Source of the DNA: Lamellibrachia columna
Lineage: Eukaryota; Annelida; Polychaeta; Sabellida; Siboglinidae
Direction: 5' to 3'
NCBI GenBank assembly: GCA_963662155.1
Contig: OY759270.1
Location: 55,650,874 to 55,714,873, forward strand
Length of the DNA stretch: 64,000 bases
This document shows positions 10,230 to 23,000 of the stretch, piece after piece (positions within the stretch are counted from its first letter, which is position 1; each line of letters starts with the position of its first letter). Both the position numbers and the translations under genes were made by a program. The notes beneath the pieces were generated by a model. That model saw only the letters and a list, made by a program, of their open reading frames with translations, was not told the DNA's origin and made no database searches.

Positions 10230-10485
10230 TGTTATAATATATTACGTAAAATATTAGCAAATACGGACATTTATCTGTTGTTATAAGATGTATAGACAAG
10301 GTTTCAAAACGACACTGTCTGTGGGGGAACGAATGTTGACAGCGATCCGCGAAAGAAGCCATCTTCACACACGGAATGTACGGCCTTTCAGCAACACGTC
10401 TCGCCTGTCGTCTAGGGAAGAAGGTGCTTACAATTGTTCACTCTTATATTAATTTTATTGTACATTTTATGCCCCGTATGTGTTA
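10230..10485 (+). repeat. Direct duplication, copy 1 (contains FAM162-like exon 1)
   Basis: 256 bases are repeated at 12193-12448 with a single visible difference (t at 10377, c at 12340). The copy covers a 5' leader, the whole first coding exon and the start of the intron. The flanks outside the copies differ. The ends are not TG..CA, so these are not LTRs. Confidence 0.95.
10288..10423 (+). CDS. FAM162-like gene 1, upstream duplicate of exon 1
   Basis: The ATG at 10288 opens 45 codons plus one base up to a GT at 10424 (gtgctt). The peptide starts MYRQGFKTTLSVGERM and is rich in Arg, Ser and Thr with few acidic residues, as expected for a mitochondrial presequence. The only base differing from the downstream copy is synonymous (an Asn codon). 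It could be an alternative first exon or a dead duplicate; nothing in the sequence decides which copy is used. Confidence 0.5.
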
Positions 10486-12192
10486 TATGTGGACAACAAT
10501 ATAATGAAAATGTGAATTTGGTGTGACCGCCAAACAACATGCGAGTTTTCTAACCTGCGCATGCAGCCGAATAGGGGTCTTGCATGAATGCAACTGGATC
10601 TTATGTTAACTTGTACAGTACCAGTGTTCTGTTTTGAATTGTGCAAATTGCTGTACGTGTTTATATGTTCATTACCACTGCTGTTGGTAGCATTCTTTTG
10701 TTTTGTTAATTTATACTTGTTCATTCATCAAAATATTTGTTATTCTCAACCGGCTAGTATGCAGGAATATTTCATTGATATTTTCGCTGGTTTTAATTTG
10801 TGTCTTAGCTACTAGTATTGCATGTAATGACCACACTAGAATTATAGAAGTTAATTAAAATGTTATTACAATGTAATCTTTTCTGTTTTGTATGGAGTCC
10901 TTAAAGGGACCTAATTCCATAATAATTAGGGGATTTTCTCTGCTATTGAACACGTTGAAGTTTATAGTTTGACGTCTGTGTTCACACGCTGTTGTTGCTG
11001 ACTGTTTACAGTATTCACTGTTCAATTTTACTGTTTCAATTTGTTAAATAAAAGTTCACGATTTTAGATTGTGCCGTGTAACTACATTAGTAAACACGTG
11101 TTTAATAACTACCTTAATTATGTTAGAATCAGTGATCGTTCGGAAGTGCGTCCTACTAAAATGCTTGTTTAGTGTTCAACTAATAGAGGGCGGCACCAGC
11201 TAACATGACAGATTGTTCCTGATTTGTTAGCTCTGTCCGAATCAACTCAGCAGAGCTTATGCCTTGGCCCGTCGTCCGTCTGTTAGCTTTTCACAAAATC
11301 GACTTCTCAAAAACCACCAGTCGGACCAAGTTGGGTGAGATGAAAACAATTTGCGCCTAGTTTCCGGATCTGTCCACTATTCCGGATGTGTCCACTATTC
11401 CGGATCTGACATCCATTTAATTTTTTTATTTACGTCTTACAGTTAAAAAATTACGACTCCTCTGGAGAAAGTCTACTTTCAGTGGAAAAAGTGGGTAACT
11501 GTGACCTAATGTTTAGGGTATACTGGCCAAAGTTCGACTGTAACATTTCTAAAAATGCCTGCATGATACCTCCCTCCCCATATGTTATACCCATATCCTT
11601 TCCCGTATGGAAGCGGTGTCCGGATGGAGGGTATGTGGTGGAAGTTGGCCGAGACAAGATAAAGGTGGCAGAGACAGGTGAAAGTGGCCGAGACAGGGGA
11701 AGGTGGTGCAGTACATTTTTAAAAACAAATACCGGTAATAGTTATAACATAAAATTTATACATATAAAATGCGGCATGTTGTATATATGTATATATACAT
11801 GTTATATATATATAAAACGAAAAAGAAGGGATCCTAAATTAATCATCCCAGACGGATGAAGAGTACGCCTATTCCAAAAGCGAACGAACAATGTTGCGTC
11901 AAAACGAATGCAAGAGTACAGTTTGCTGAGGCTGTGATCTGATGGATGTGTTTATTCCAAGTGAGGTTTTTGGTGATACAAACTCCTAAGACGTACGATA
12001 GGTTGGACAGCCCAGGTTTCTAGCTTGGAACTGGTTTTTCTCGCCAAAATCTCTAACTAGTGCCACCTGGTGGGAATTGATTGCCGATAGACGGCGCTGA
12101 AACCACCGAGTTGTGATTAGCGTGTCGGGAGAGTTCAAGGCCATTATAAAGACCTTGTCCAGTGTAACACTGTCGCTAAGGACACTTATTTT
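10486..12192. other. No gene seen; minor repeats
   Basis: A/T-rich DNA. Text near 11270-11345 (cccgtcgtccgtctgttagc, then caaaaaccaccagtcggacc) resembles a dispersed repeat common in marine invertebrates. A 20-bp unit with ttccggatctgtccactat is repeated about three times at 11363-11408. The open frames at 10467-10815 and 11482-11859 show no recognisable protein features. Confidence 0.4.
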
Positions 12193-12448
12193 TGTTATAA
12201 TATATTACGTAAAATATTAGCAAATACGGACATTTATCTGTTGTTATAAGATGTATAGACAAGGTTTCAAAACGACACTGTCTGTGGGGGAACGAATGTT
12301 GACAGCGATCCGCGAAAGAAGCCATCTTCACACACGGAACGTACGGCCTTTCAGCAACACGTCTCGCCTGTCGTCTAGGGAAGAAGGTGCTTACAATTGT
12401 TCACTCTTATATTAATTTTATTGTACATTTTATGCCCCGTATGTGTTA
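12193..12448 (+). repeat. Direct duplication, copy 2 (contains FAM162-like exon 1)
   Basis: Partner of 10230-10485, offset 1963 bases. See that entry. Confidence 0.95.
12251..12386 (+). CDS. FAM162: FAM162-like gene 1, exon 1 (proximal copy)
   Basis: 45 codons plus one base, ending at a GT at 12387. The phase-1 end matches exon 1 of the second gene (…SRE-x-G split codon). The donor gtgctt is a poor match to consensus, so the exact 3' boundary is inferred from homology with gene 2. Confidence 0.7.
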
Positions 12449-15400
12449 AAATATACAATGATATGTTGACGTCGGATGTGGTATCTGAAACGTGGGCGAT
12501 AATAGGAGTTTGTCACGTTTATGTCGACTTTCACAAAGTTATCGGAAAGTGGCGATCGTCCGCATTAGACTTAGTAGGTATATACTGATTGGGGTCGAAT
12601 TCACTGTACTTAATAAATTATGCTGTTTTTAAAAAAAATCTGAAGAAACAAGGTATCGATTTTCTAAATCACTGTTATTATTAAAAGTGAAACACGTTAG
12701 AAAACACATTGTTAGAAAAAAGGTGTTTCTATGTTAGAAAAGTTGTTTTGAGCGAAATGCTTATGATTGTCAAACAACGAAAATATGCTTTGTAAAAAGG
12801 TGCCATCATTCAGAATCACAACTGTGTGTTTGGAAGCCTCGCTGTAAAGCAATATACTGAGTGTACAACTCATTCAATGTATAAATTGGGCCATTTGATA
12901 AGTTTCCTGTGGTGATTATTATAAATATTTGCATATATTTTTAACCGATAAAGTTATATATGCTGTATATTTTAATCAACAGTCACTTGTTTGTCACACT
13001 AGTCAGTGTTCAAAAGTAAGGCCTTTTTATTGACTTTTTATTGATCAATTAAAAATGCGCAAGTTATTGGACCCACCCCGCCAATTCATCCCAGCGGCCA
13101 CAACTGGGTCGGACTGTATTAGTGATGCACATTACAGTACATACTAGTCTACGGTAATTCAATATAAAATTAAATTTTGACAAACTACTTATTCCTTGCC
13201 AGCGACAAATCGCTGCCATGGCAAAGGCGAAGTCTGCACATGGAAGGGAAACCCCCATTTGTAACATGGATGCTTCTTCTTCTTCCATTTGAGTTCATAA
13301 CTCTATATTATTATATTATGTTAGCCACATATAAATGTGGCTAGAGCATTTTTGATCCGTGATCACTATTGCGTGGGAGCGGGTGATGTAATGCCGGTTC
13401 GGGTCCGTTTTAGTCAGAATATGTCGCGTCTGCGTAGTTAGGCAATAAATTAGTGCATGGGCTGTATGATATCTAATAATAAGGACTGTATAATTGTTCT
13501 ATGTTGGCATGGTGAGAAGGCACTGTCTTATTGAATGATTCACATAATCAGTATCTTGGGGAACACCAGGGAAACACCAGTGCAGAAACACCGGGCGAAT
13601 TTGCGATAATCGTAAAGTTCGACAATTTTGTTTAGGATATTACGCCAATTTACTTCATACTGGTGATACTAACGAGGCAGATAATCTGATTGACAATATA
13701 ATGTGCCAAGACATTCTGATTAATGTGATATTTGGCTGTGGAAGTGAACTTTGTAGGCTTCGATTTGCAGTGAATTGAGAATGGCATAAATTTTTTACCC
13801 TGTCAGACTCAGGGCAATGGCAGTGTGTGCGAAATATCGGCATCAAACAATATTACTTTTAACAATTGTAACTGTTTCGGAAAAAAAATTAACATTGAAA
13901 TGTTTATTAAATTCATTACCTTATTGTATTGGTCTGCTAATCATAAGAACTAAACAACAATATTTGGTATGGTTTATATTTATTATATTATTATTTATTC
14001 TGATTTAACAAGATTTGACAATATTGCCATCCAAGGCAAAGGCCCAGTGAGTGGCAAGGAAGCCATTGGCTTATCCGCCCTCCTGAGATATATGTCTACC
14101 TTGTTTTTAAACATGTTCACGCTACTAGCAGTTACACATTCTGTAGATAATTTGTTCCATTCTTTGATTGTCCTCTGTGAGAACGAGTACTTCCTGATAT
14201 CCAATCTACACTGATCCTTTACTAATGTTACATCATGTCCTCAAGTTCTGCTATCTTTCTTTAAAAAATATTTCTATCAATATTTTCATACCCATTCAAT
14301 ATATTCAATTTAAAGCAGTGTCTGTTTTAGTTTTTACGCAGGGAAACTGCTTTATTACGTATTAATATAACTAGTACATTGGGCCAGTTCAAACTGCTTT
14401 ATTACGTATTAATATAACTAGTACATTTTTGTGGGGCCAGTTCAAACTCACCTGGGCCGGTTCAAAATAGAATTGGGCCAGTTAACAAAATCTTGGCCAG
14501 TTCATTTTTTTTTATTTCACACACTGCTAGTACTGCCACCTAGCATTCCACAATGCGATGTATACCAAGATATTTCTCACAAACGTCTGATTTTTCTTTG
14601 AAAAGTTAACTTTGTCAGATGTGTGTACTCCCAAGGACCAATATATTGGACTAGGAACATGTCTAATGTGAGATCCAGCAAGATTTCAAAAGGTAGCAAT
14701 TTTTTTGGTGACTTTTATGACTGTCCAGTTTCCTCTGAAGAACTCTCACATCTGTACCACTGAACAGCTTATCTCTGAATTAGTTATTAGTGTAAATGAA
14801 GACTTATTTTCACTGTTATAATCAAGGTTATGTTATTGTTACAGATCTTAGGCATATAGCACAACACACCAAGCCAAATGCCCTTGACTTTAAACTACTG
14901 ATTTGGACAAAGATGTATAAGACGAGGGCAGAAATTCCGGAGAGCATACCGTAAGTATAATAATTGCATCAGCTAGTGAGGAAATGCCTGGAGAAAGTCT
15001 GTACATTATTTATGGCGTTATTACATTTTTTATTAATCCAAACTTTGTTAAGTGCATTATTTTAACAGCATAAAACTAACACATCTTATTCCATGAGCAG
15101 TGTCATTTATTTTTAAATGCCATGTTCTTGCTATGTTATAATTGTTCATAATCAAATATATATTCGTTCCAGTGATGTAAGACTAGCTTTTATTGCACTA
15201 TATGTGGTAATGCAAGAATTTTAAACTAAAAAGTTCAAGGTTTTGGGGGTGAAGTGTAAACATACATGTCATTCATTAACTACATTATCACTTAGCCCGC
15301 AAGATATTTATCCAATCAATAGCATTGATTGATTTACGCTGCAGTAATAACTCAGATGTTCGTCATTTTCCCACTGTGTGGCACCACCTTTGTTTCATGA

Positions 15401-16473
15401 ATAGCATTGTGTGCGGAGCGCCTCTAGCAAAGAAAAGATATAGCCAGTATTATCTAGTATTTTCAGCATTATTAGTTTCTGTTTTATGTTTTAATAATAA
15501 AGTAATCACCAGCACTAAGTAGTTCTTATTTGGAGGGTAACCCACGAAGTTACTTGTGCTGTGTAACTTGATTATTGTGAATGTTTTGATTACATGTTGT
15601 ACAGTATACAGTGTTTCACTAATGCATTATTAATGGTGATTATTTTAGGTTAAAAGCTAACACAAAGACAAAGCCAGTATTATTAGTATTCTATTTTATG
15701 TTCTAGTAATAAAGTTTTTACAAGTTTTCACCAATACTTGTTCTTATTTAGAGGCTAACAAATTGAAGAATGTGATTCCCAGAATCCATCAGAATGCACC
15801 AGAAAGCATTGTTTATAAAAAAAAATCCAGGGACCCCCAGTCAGCTTGCTCTATAAAAAATTCACTTATTTGGGAATTCCTCAATGACATGCCTGTGTAA
15901 AGCGCTTTGAACAGTCCAAAGGACTGGATGCCACGCTGTAAATGAACATACGTTTTTAAACATGTTTAATTAAGCCATAGATTTCCTTGAGAGTAAAGAT
16001 TATCAAACAGTACATAAACGTTTAAAAAAATCAAAATGAGCTCTCAAATCACAATTCAACTGCTACCTTTTATAATTATTTAACTTTCTTTTATATATAT
16101 ATATATATTTATATTACTGTTGTTATATATTATATAAAACTTTGTATTTAATTGTTTTCAAATGTGCTTTCAGATATGGTTTATTGTTATTTATTATTTA
16201 TTATATTCATTGAGACATCACAAATCTTCTAAAGCTTTCTTTGGTTTTAGATTGACGCAGATCAAGCGTGCGAGGGAGATTGGTCGCATTGTGGTTGGAA
16301 CAAGTATCACACTGGGATTCCTCTTAGGTATTCCACTGATGATGATGTGGGGGAGACACTCAAAGAAGAGTGGTGACTCGATCGCCAAGCGTCGTAGGGA
16401 GTGGATTAGGAACCTGCAGCGACAAAAGAAGAAAGAGCAGGCAGCAGTGGCCTCTGCCGAGAATGGAGACTAA
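12251..16473 (+). CDS. FAM162: FAM162-like gene 1 (three coding exons, 154 aa)
   Basis: Coding exons 12251-12386, 14845-14950 and 16251-16473 join in phases 1 and 2 to give 154 codons, close to the length I recall for human FAM162A. Residues 1-45 look like a mitochondrial presequence. Residues 55-81 carry the family core (KPNALDFKLLIWTKMY, then AEIPESIP). The third exon starts LTQIKRAREIGRIVV; residues 94-114 are a hydrophobic membrane helix, followed by a basic, charged tail. The FAM162 family (UPF0389, HGTD-P) is mitochondrial; human FAM162A is hypoxia-induced and linked to apoptosis. Introns 1 and 2 begin gtgctt (weak) and gtaagt; acceptors are ttacag and ttttag. A paralogue with the same exon phases lies downstream at 19887-28206. 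Exon 1 is duplicated upstream. Confidence 0.8.
13999..14300 (-). mobile_element. CR1/L2-like LINE, 3' fragment
   Basis: The - strand reads IRKYSFSQRTIKEWNKL, then VTASSVNMFKNKVD: the C-terminal end of the same LINE family found at 20905, 39830 and 53470. It lies in intron 1 of FAM162-like gene 1. The 3' end is at about 14003 (gatttaacaag on the + strand). Elsewhere in the intron (12449-13998) only a short hairpin, agccacatataaatgtggct at about 13323, stands out. Confidence 0.8.
14330..14515. repeat. gggccagttc-type repeat block
   Basis: A 50-base segment (actgctttattacgtattaa and on) is present twice, interleaved with gggccagttcaaa motifs. The GGGCCAG words resemble the ends of the hAT-like elements at 36.8-38.7 kb, so this may be a remnant of a related element. 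Confidence 0.4.
14845..14950 (+). CDS. FAM162: FAM162-like gene 1, exon 2
   Basis: 106 bases between ttattgttacag and gtaagt. It encodes the conserved core with DFKLLIWTKMY and AEIPESIP. It has the same length and phases (1 in, 2 out) as exon 2 of gene 2 at 27211-27316. Confidence 0.85.
14951..16250 (+). other. FAM162-like gene 1, intron 2
   Basis: It starts gtaagt and ends ggttttag. It contains two diverged copies of a roughly 100-base segment (agccagtatta..aataaagt..cttattt) at about 15438-15540 and 15670-15762, and a gtaaagcgctttgaacagtc motif at 15897 of the kind seen in transposon tails. No gene is seen. Confidence 0.6.
16251..16473 (+). CDS. FAM162: FAM162-like gene 1, exon 3 (terminal coding exon)
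   Basis: Follows ttggttttag and encodes LTQIKRAREIGRI, the membrane helix and a Lys/Arg/Glu-rich tail, ending TAA at 16471-16473. An aataaa at about 16835 is a candidate poly(A) signal in the 3' UTR. Confidence 0.85.
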
Positions 16474-17317
16474 TGACTACTTGTGTCCATACCGACCATC
16501 AAATGAACAAACAACAGCAGCACTAGGAAATATATGCAAGGGTCAGATGTTGCTGTTCAGGCCTGATGAAAACGCTCTAGATACGCACCTGCATGGACTG
16601 CTGCCTTAAATGCTCAACATTGGTGATGCAGTTTGTCAAACAGTGTTCCACATAAATATTAGGTGTATTAATGGTATGTCTGGTTTCTCTAATGAGGCCG
16701 ACTTGTGTGTGAATTATAAACTCTTGCAGTTTAAATGCAATATAATTGTGCTGGTAAATGTGTTGCTCATAGTATTAAGTACAGCTAATCGTGTGGGGTT
16801 GCCACCTAGCTGATAACAGTAAATAGAAATCAAAATAAATATAAACCAAAATCATAATCTTTGAACACACACTGAGTAGAATAAAAATCAGTATCAGCCC
16901 TTCACGAGTTGTTATGACTTGTAGCGTGTTTGTCAGACATATATAGTCTAGACGGTCTTATTGGAGAGTGTACCAGGGAATGCTGCATGATTACAGTAGT
17001 GCTAGAGTCCTTGATGCACTGGATAACAGCTCAAGACTACCACAACAGGAGATTTCTGCTCTGATGCACTGAATTTGACAATGGTGTGTGATTGTACACT
17101 ACTGATTGTATGCACATATTTAATCTGGTTCAGAAAGGTCATATGCGAACATTAATGTTGTACTGATTAATTGTGCCCATAGATTATAATAGCAGATTAA
17201 TGAATGCCACATATCAAACTTTAGTAAAGTAGGATTGTTATTCATTTGTTAAGTAGATCACTGGATGTACATTGACTTGTATGAACCAGGATGACATACA
17301 ATGTCGTTGTTGACACA
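16474..17317. other. Probable 3' UTR and intergenic DNA
   Basis: No coding signal. Probable 3' UTR to about 16850 (aataaa near 16835), then A/T-rich intergenic sequence. Confidence 0.4.
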
Positions 17318-17405
17318 CACACTAATGTATGCATTATTATGGACACTAACGTATGCATTATTGTGTACACTAATGTATGCATTATTATGTACACTAATGC
17401 ATGCA
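17318..17405. repeat. 24-bp repeat, about 4 copies
   Basis: acactaatgtatgcattatt plus atgt repeats with small changes. The open frames over it are artefacts. Confidence 0.85.
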
Positions 17406-17517
17406 CATGCACACATTGCGGTTTGTTGAAGAGTTGCCATATGTATCTCACAGGTGACAGTTCAGAGCAGTTGGTTGTTAAATTGAAAGGTCCACATATT
17501 TTTTTCAGAATTATGCA

Positions 17518-17730
17518 TATGAAGCCATGGCAACATCATATGAAGCCATGGTAACATCATATGAAGCCATGACAACATCATATGAAGCCATGACAACATC
17601 ATATGAAGCCATGGCAACATCATATGACGCCATGGCAACATCATATGAAGCCATGGCAACATCATATGAAGCCATGACAACATCATATGAAGCCATGGCA
17701 ACATCATATGAAGCCATAGCAACATCATGA
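17518..17730. repeat. 21-bp minisatellite, about 10 copies
   Basis: The unit atgaagccatggcaacatca plus t repeats every 21 bases, with g/a variants (catggcaac and catgacaac). Being 7 codons, it leaves both strands open. From 17731 to 18969 I see no gene or clear repeat. Confidence 0.95.
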
Positions 17731-18969
17731 GTGTTGTGAAGAATACTTGTTGAATTGTGTGGCTCGTTGGAAGTAGAGTGACTCTCTTCATAGTCACTTC
17801 ATGGAATGTGATGGTCTGAAGAACAGACTTGATGAACTCGATCTAACCATTGTAAACCTCAACACATTAACTGCAGTATTTACAGGTATATAGCTGTTTT
17901 AAAATAAAAACATTATTCTTGTATGGTTCATTCAGTTGCTTTTCTTTATTGCTAACAAATCCTAGGTCACTGTAACTACAAGACTAACTACCACGTTTAT
18001 TTAAGTACCCATTCTTCTACTAAGACAACACTGTCATCAGCGACACCATGAATATGTCTAGGTAGGATAGGATTGAATCTTGGTGAGTAAAAAATATTGA
18101 AATATTTTTTTGTCAGACCCTCGTTTCCATATATACTGCTCCCAAGATTTTGCACACAACAGAACATGCTGATATTTGAATAGTTTGGATTACAGTGCTT
18201 AAAACTCCAAACTCAACTGATTACAGTGGACTCTGCTTAAAAACTCCAATCTCAACTGATTTAGCACATTGCAAATCCGGTTTGTTGATGTCCAAATATG
18301 TAGTGTGTTAACAGCTTAGGTAACATCCAAGAATTGAAGTTGTTATATCTGGTAAAGCTCAAAATAGTGGATATCCAAAATGGTAAACACAGCACCTGTC
18401 GATGCTGATCATGGACGCGACTTCCATCCTCTCACTAATCACTTCACAAAGTTACATTTCAACAATGGTGATATTTGAGAGTTTTCTTTGTTTCCATTTT
18501 CACTTCAATTAATGTTTGACAAAGCATTAAGTACTTTAATTGTTTGTCTGATGATTTCATAAAAAACTGCATATAAAAGTTGCACAAACCAGCTAGCCTG
18601 CTGTAATGGATACTAGGTAGGTTTGATTTTTTGCAAAATTAATTTGAATTGCTACTAGCAAAAAAATCGAATTGAGATATGAGGAAGGATCTTTAACAGA
18701 ATCGCTGATGATATTATCAGCTATTTTAATAGAACATTGGATGAGACAGAATCATTTCCTATTCCCACTATTAACAACTGCTTAACAAATCATATTGCTC
18801 TGGCCCAAAGTGATTCTATTAAGCAGAGTCTACTATACCATTTACCCACTTCAAGAATAAAGGCCCACACATATATAACACTGCATTCATGGCCATGCTA
18901 ATGTTTTATCTGATTATAAGAAAACTGGCCCATCAAAAATTCTTAAAAAAATTCACAGCAACCGAGTAT

Positions 18970-19394
18970 GTATCACCATAATGTGTTTTATTTTGATGGA
19001 CAATTTTAAAGATGGTAACTTGTCTTTAGCCATAGCACAGACATAGCCTCTTGGTCTAACTCGAATTCTGCCGGAGCTTGTTAGGTGTCGTTAGTGGTGG
19101 TGTGTTCAGAAAGTTGAGCTATAGCCTATACGTGTATTCGCCCGTTTATAGGGGATGCCTATTACTGTCCATAGCAGCTGACATAGGCAATCTAGAATAA
19201 AAGTGTGCATATGCCAGTAAGGATGAATAATCATACATTATGCTGATATACATCGTGTTTTATTTCTTTAACAGGAAGTATTTTTTATTCAAGGTGAACA
19301 TTTCATAATTGTCGCAAATGCGAGATTCAGCATGATTCATGGATATGGAAGACATTTGGGATATCCGACATTTGTATGTTTTTTATTAATCATT
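18970..19394 (+). repeat. 425-bp direct repeat, copy A (upstream of FAM162-like gene 2)
   Basis: It is repeated at 20055-20479 with about 8 visible differences in 425 bases. It starts gtatcaccataatgtgtttt and ends near ttaatcatt. It contains an acceptor-like string tttctttaacaggaag. The pair brackets the promoter and exon 1 of the second FAM162-like gene. Confidence 0.95.
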
Positions 19395-19886
19395 GACATG
19401 CTGACCAAGACTAAAATCACATACCTTCAGCTCTATTCATGCGCCCACGTGGAAAATTCCCATAAAACCCTCCGTATGACTGCTCAATTGCACTTATGTC
19501 ACATCATATGAATTTATTAATGTCACATATCACAATTTGATACGCCCAACATTCGTGTCAAACAATAAACAGGAACTTCAACTGTGGTCTGACCTCTATA
19601 TCAACAGCGAATCAGCCAAATTGTCACAATAGTGGCGTCACACGGTGGTTCGTGACCTAACCAATATGCAAGTATTGCCCTCTGGCGAATCGTCGTTATC
19701 CGCAAGGTCAGTTCGTGTCTCGAGTGTAAGCTGGGTTTGTTGATGTCAAGTTACGTCAATCACGGTACAGTTCAAACGAGTCCGTCCGAAATACGCTCAC
19801 TGTACTGACCTTGTTCCAGTACTGTTAGTGTATCAGGAGCCCATACTGCGTTGGACATACGGGTGTGTCTGTGCGTAAACCTAATC

Positions 19887-20031
19887 ATGTCTGGATTGTT
19901 ATTTGGGGGAGCGGTTAAACGCCTTTTAACGACGAACGCGGCGCGAATGTTGACATCTTCCCGAGGGGCCGTCTCCGCCGACTGCCGACGCACTCTCGCC
20001 ACATCGAGACAGTTGGCGTCCAGAGAATCCG
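19887..20031 (+). CDS. FAM162: FAM162-like gene 2, exon 1 (mitochondrial presequence)
   Basis: 48 codons plus one base, then GT at 20032 (gtattt). The peptide has repeated basic residues and a possible processing region near RTLATSRQLASRES. The region lies between two copies of a 425-bp direct repeat; the second copy starts only 23 bases into the intron. Confidence 0.8.
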
Positions 20032-23000
20032 GTATTTTTAATTGTTTTTTATAAGTATCACCATAATGTGTTTTATTTTGATGGACAATTTTAAAGATGG
20101 TAACTTGTCTTTAGCCATAGCACAGACATAGCCTCTTGGTCTAACTCGAATTCTGCCGGAGCTCGTTAGGTGTCGTTAGTGGTGGTGTGTTCAGAAAGTT
20201 GAGCTATAGCCTATACGTGTATTCGCCCGTTTATAGGGGGTGCCTATTACTGTCCATAGCAGCTGACATAGGCAATCTAGAATAAAAGTGTGCATATGCC
20301 AGTAAGGATAAATAATCGTACATTATGCTGATATACATCGTGTTTTATTTCTTTAACAGGAAGTATTTTTTATTCAAGATGAACATTTCATAATTGTCGC
20401 AAATGCGAGATTCAGCATGATTCATGGACATGGAAAACATTTGGGATATCCGACATTTGTATGTTTTTCATTAATCATTTATTAATATCACGAGAACATT
20501 ATTGGGCTTGGCTAGCTCTGGCTAGTACATCACCCCTAAAACTGACGCCCCCACGTGTGACGATGTCAACAATTCATTGTATTTTGGGCTGATATATGGC
20601 GCCGCCCATGCAGTGTCCAGTGATAACTTTCTATTATTACACAAACAATTCAATTTCAGTTCAATAACTTTATTCCGGAATATTACATCCATATAAAGAC
20701 TAGACTATAACGACTAAAAACTATAAATATATAGCATATTTCTTCAGTGATGACACAGTCACAGTGGTGATGTGTATAATGCATCACTATTCATAATACT
20801 TTGTAATATTGCATTACCCGACCTAGCTATACACGTCATAAAACTATACACATTTTTCCTGATCAACATTTTGCCGGAGGGTAATCCCCATGACACAAAC
20901 ATAGATTTAACAAGATTTAACAAGATTGCCATCCAAGCCAAAGGCCCAGATGGCAAGTGGACAAGGAAGCCATTGGCTTATCGAAAGTCCAACAATGTTC
21001 ATCTACTTATAACCTGCCCTCCTGAGATATGTGTCAACCTTGTTTTTAAACATATTCACGCTGCTAGCAGTTACACAATCTGTAGACAATTTGTTCCATT
21101 CATTTATTGTCCTCTGTGAGAACGAGTGCTTCCTGATGTCCAATCTACATTGATCCTTTACTAATTTTACCTCATGTCCTCTAGTTGTGCTATCCTTCTT
21201 GAGTGAGAAAAACATATTTCTATCAATATTTTCATACCCATTCAATATCTTAAAAACTTCAATCTGATCTCCTCTTAACCTCCTTGTCTCTAGAGTTGTT
21301 AAACCACATTCTTTCAGGCGTTCTTCATAACTAAGGTCTCTCAGTTCTGGAATCATTTTAGTTGCTCTCCTTTGTATGCGTTCAAGCGTATCTATATCCT
21401 TCTTACGATATGGTCTCCATGCTTGTATACAGTATTCTAAATGAGGTCTAACTATTGCTTTATAAAAAGGTATAATTAACTTTTTTTCCTTGTATGTTAT
21501 GTTTCTTCTAATCAATCCAAGAATTTGATTACCCTTTGAAGCTGCAATACCATACTGCTCTGAAACTTTCATATCAGCGCTTATTATAACTCCTAAGTCC
21601 TTTCTTTTACAGTAGTACTCAGAACAGTATCTCCCATTTTATAGTTTACATCCAAGTTCCCATGTCCTGTATGTAGGCATTTACATTTCCCAAAATTGAA
21701 CAACATCTGCCATTTCTCAGACCATTTCACTAATCTGTCTAGATCGTTTTGTAAATGTTGTTTATCACCATCAGTATTAACCTTTCTAAACAGTTTTGTG
21801 TCATCTGCAAATTTCAGTACGTTACTTGTTATACTGTCGTCCAAGTCATTGATATATATTAAGAATAATAACTAGCACTACAATTCTTTAGTTCATTGCA
21901 CAACAATCTAAACACATTATTGTATGCTACACATCATTTTCTAATTGATTCAGATTTATAATTATCATAAGTAATAACCATAAGTAACTGACATGTATAT
22001 AATGAAGTACAGTACGATTTACACAGAGCACATTTTACATCAGCAACATTGATAAACCCATGGATGAGGGAGTCAAGAGCACTAAATCATCAGCATACAT
22101 CAAAAGGTTAATCAATGCTGCACCTATTATGCATCCAGCATTTACATTATTTAATTTTTTACTGAGATCATCCATGTACACACAAAAAAGATACAGGGAG
22201 ATAATTCCTCCTTGACGTACACCATTAGTAACAGAAAAACTGTCTGACATGAGATACTTTCAGCATACATACATTTTTTTAGTAGTATACCAAAATACTA
22301 GAATTCTAACTATGTACAAGGGTATGCCCTGCTTTTTGAGTTTGATTTACGGCACTAATTTTTTTATATTTAGCATCCGGTGAATGGTGAACTTTGTCAG
22401 GATGGTGTTCTGTCTCATTTAATTTATATGGCAGCTGAAAGTGACTGTTCTGCCCAATGGCGATTTCTCCTAAATTGGCCGAAAATATCTAGAATAAATG
22501 TGGCAGAACACCATCCTGAAATTTGTATATGTAGTTTGTCTAATAAATGACTATGCACAGTTAAAAAATGGTGATCTTAGGACTTGTCCCATATTCTAAT
22601 TTTGGGTGCTGAAATTCGTAAAATATAGAAAAAGTACAAATTTAAGGCTGAATTATTTTGAAAGTATAGCAGCTAGAAGCCGACTAAACTAATAGGTTAT
22701 TGCCAGTATCCCTGATGATAGATGGCAGCACTGTGGACATTGTACTGTAACACAACAAAGAAACAGACTGCTGAAATACTTCTCGGAGAAAAAATTATCT
22801 TTTCCACTTTCGTGCACCCAGTATACCCATTGTCCTATCATTCTTGAATTTTGCACAGATAATATGTACCAATATGTCTACACAATCAGCAAGTTTCAGA
22901 TATGTAGCTTGTAAACGTCTCAAGTTATAAGCACCTGAAAGCAGATAAAAATAACTGGTGTGTTTTTTGGTGATTACTCCCTGTTCAAGTAATAGGGTGG

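Noticed and set aside
10230..12448. LTR pair of a retrotransposon
   Set aside because: The repeats lack TG..CA ends, contain a conserved FAM162-like coding exon, and have no retroviral domains between them.
19772..20002. 76-codon - strand frame over FAM162-like exon 1
   Set aside because: It is antisense to a recognised presequence exon with a homologous phase-1 donor.
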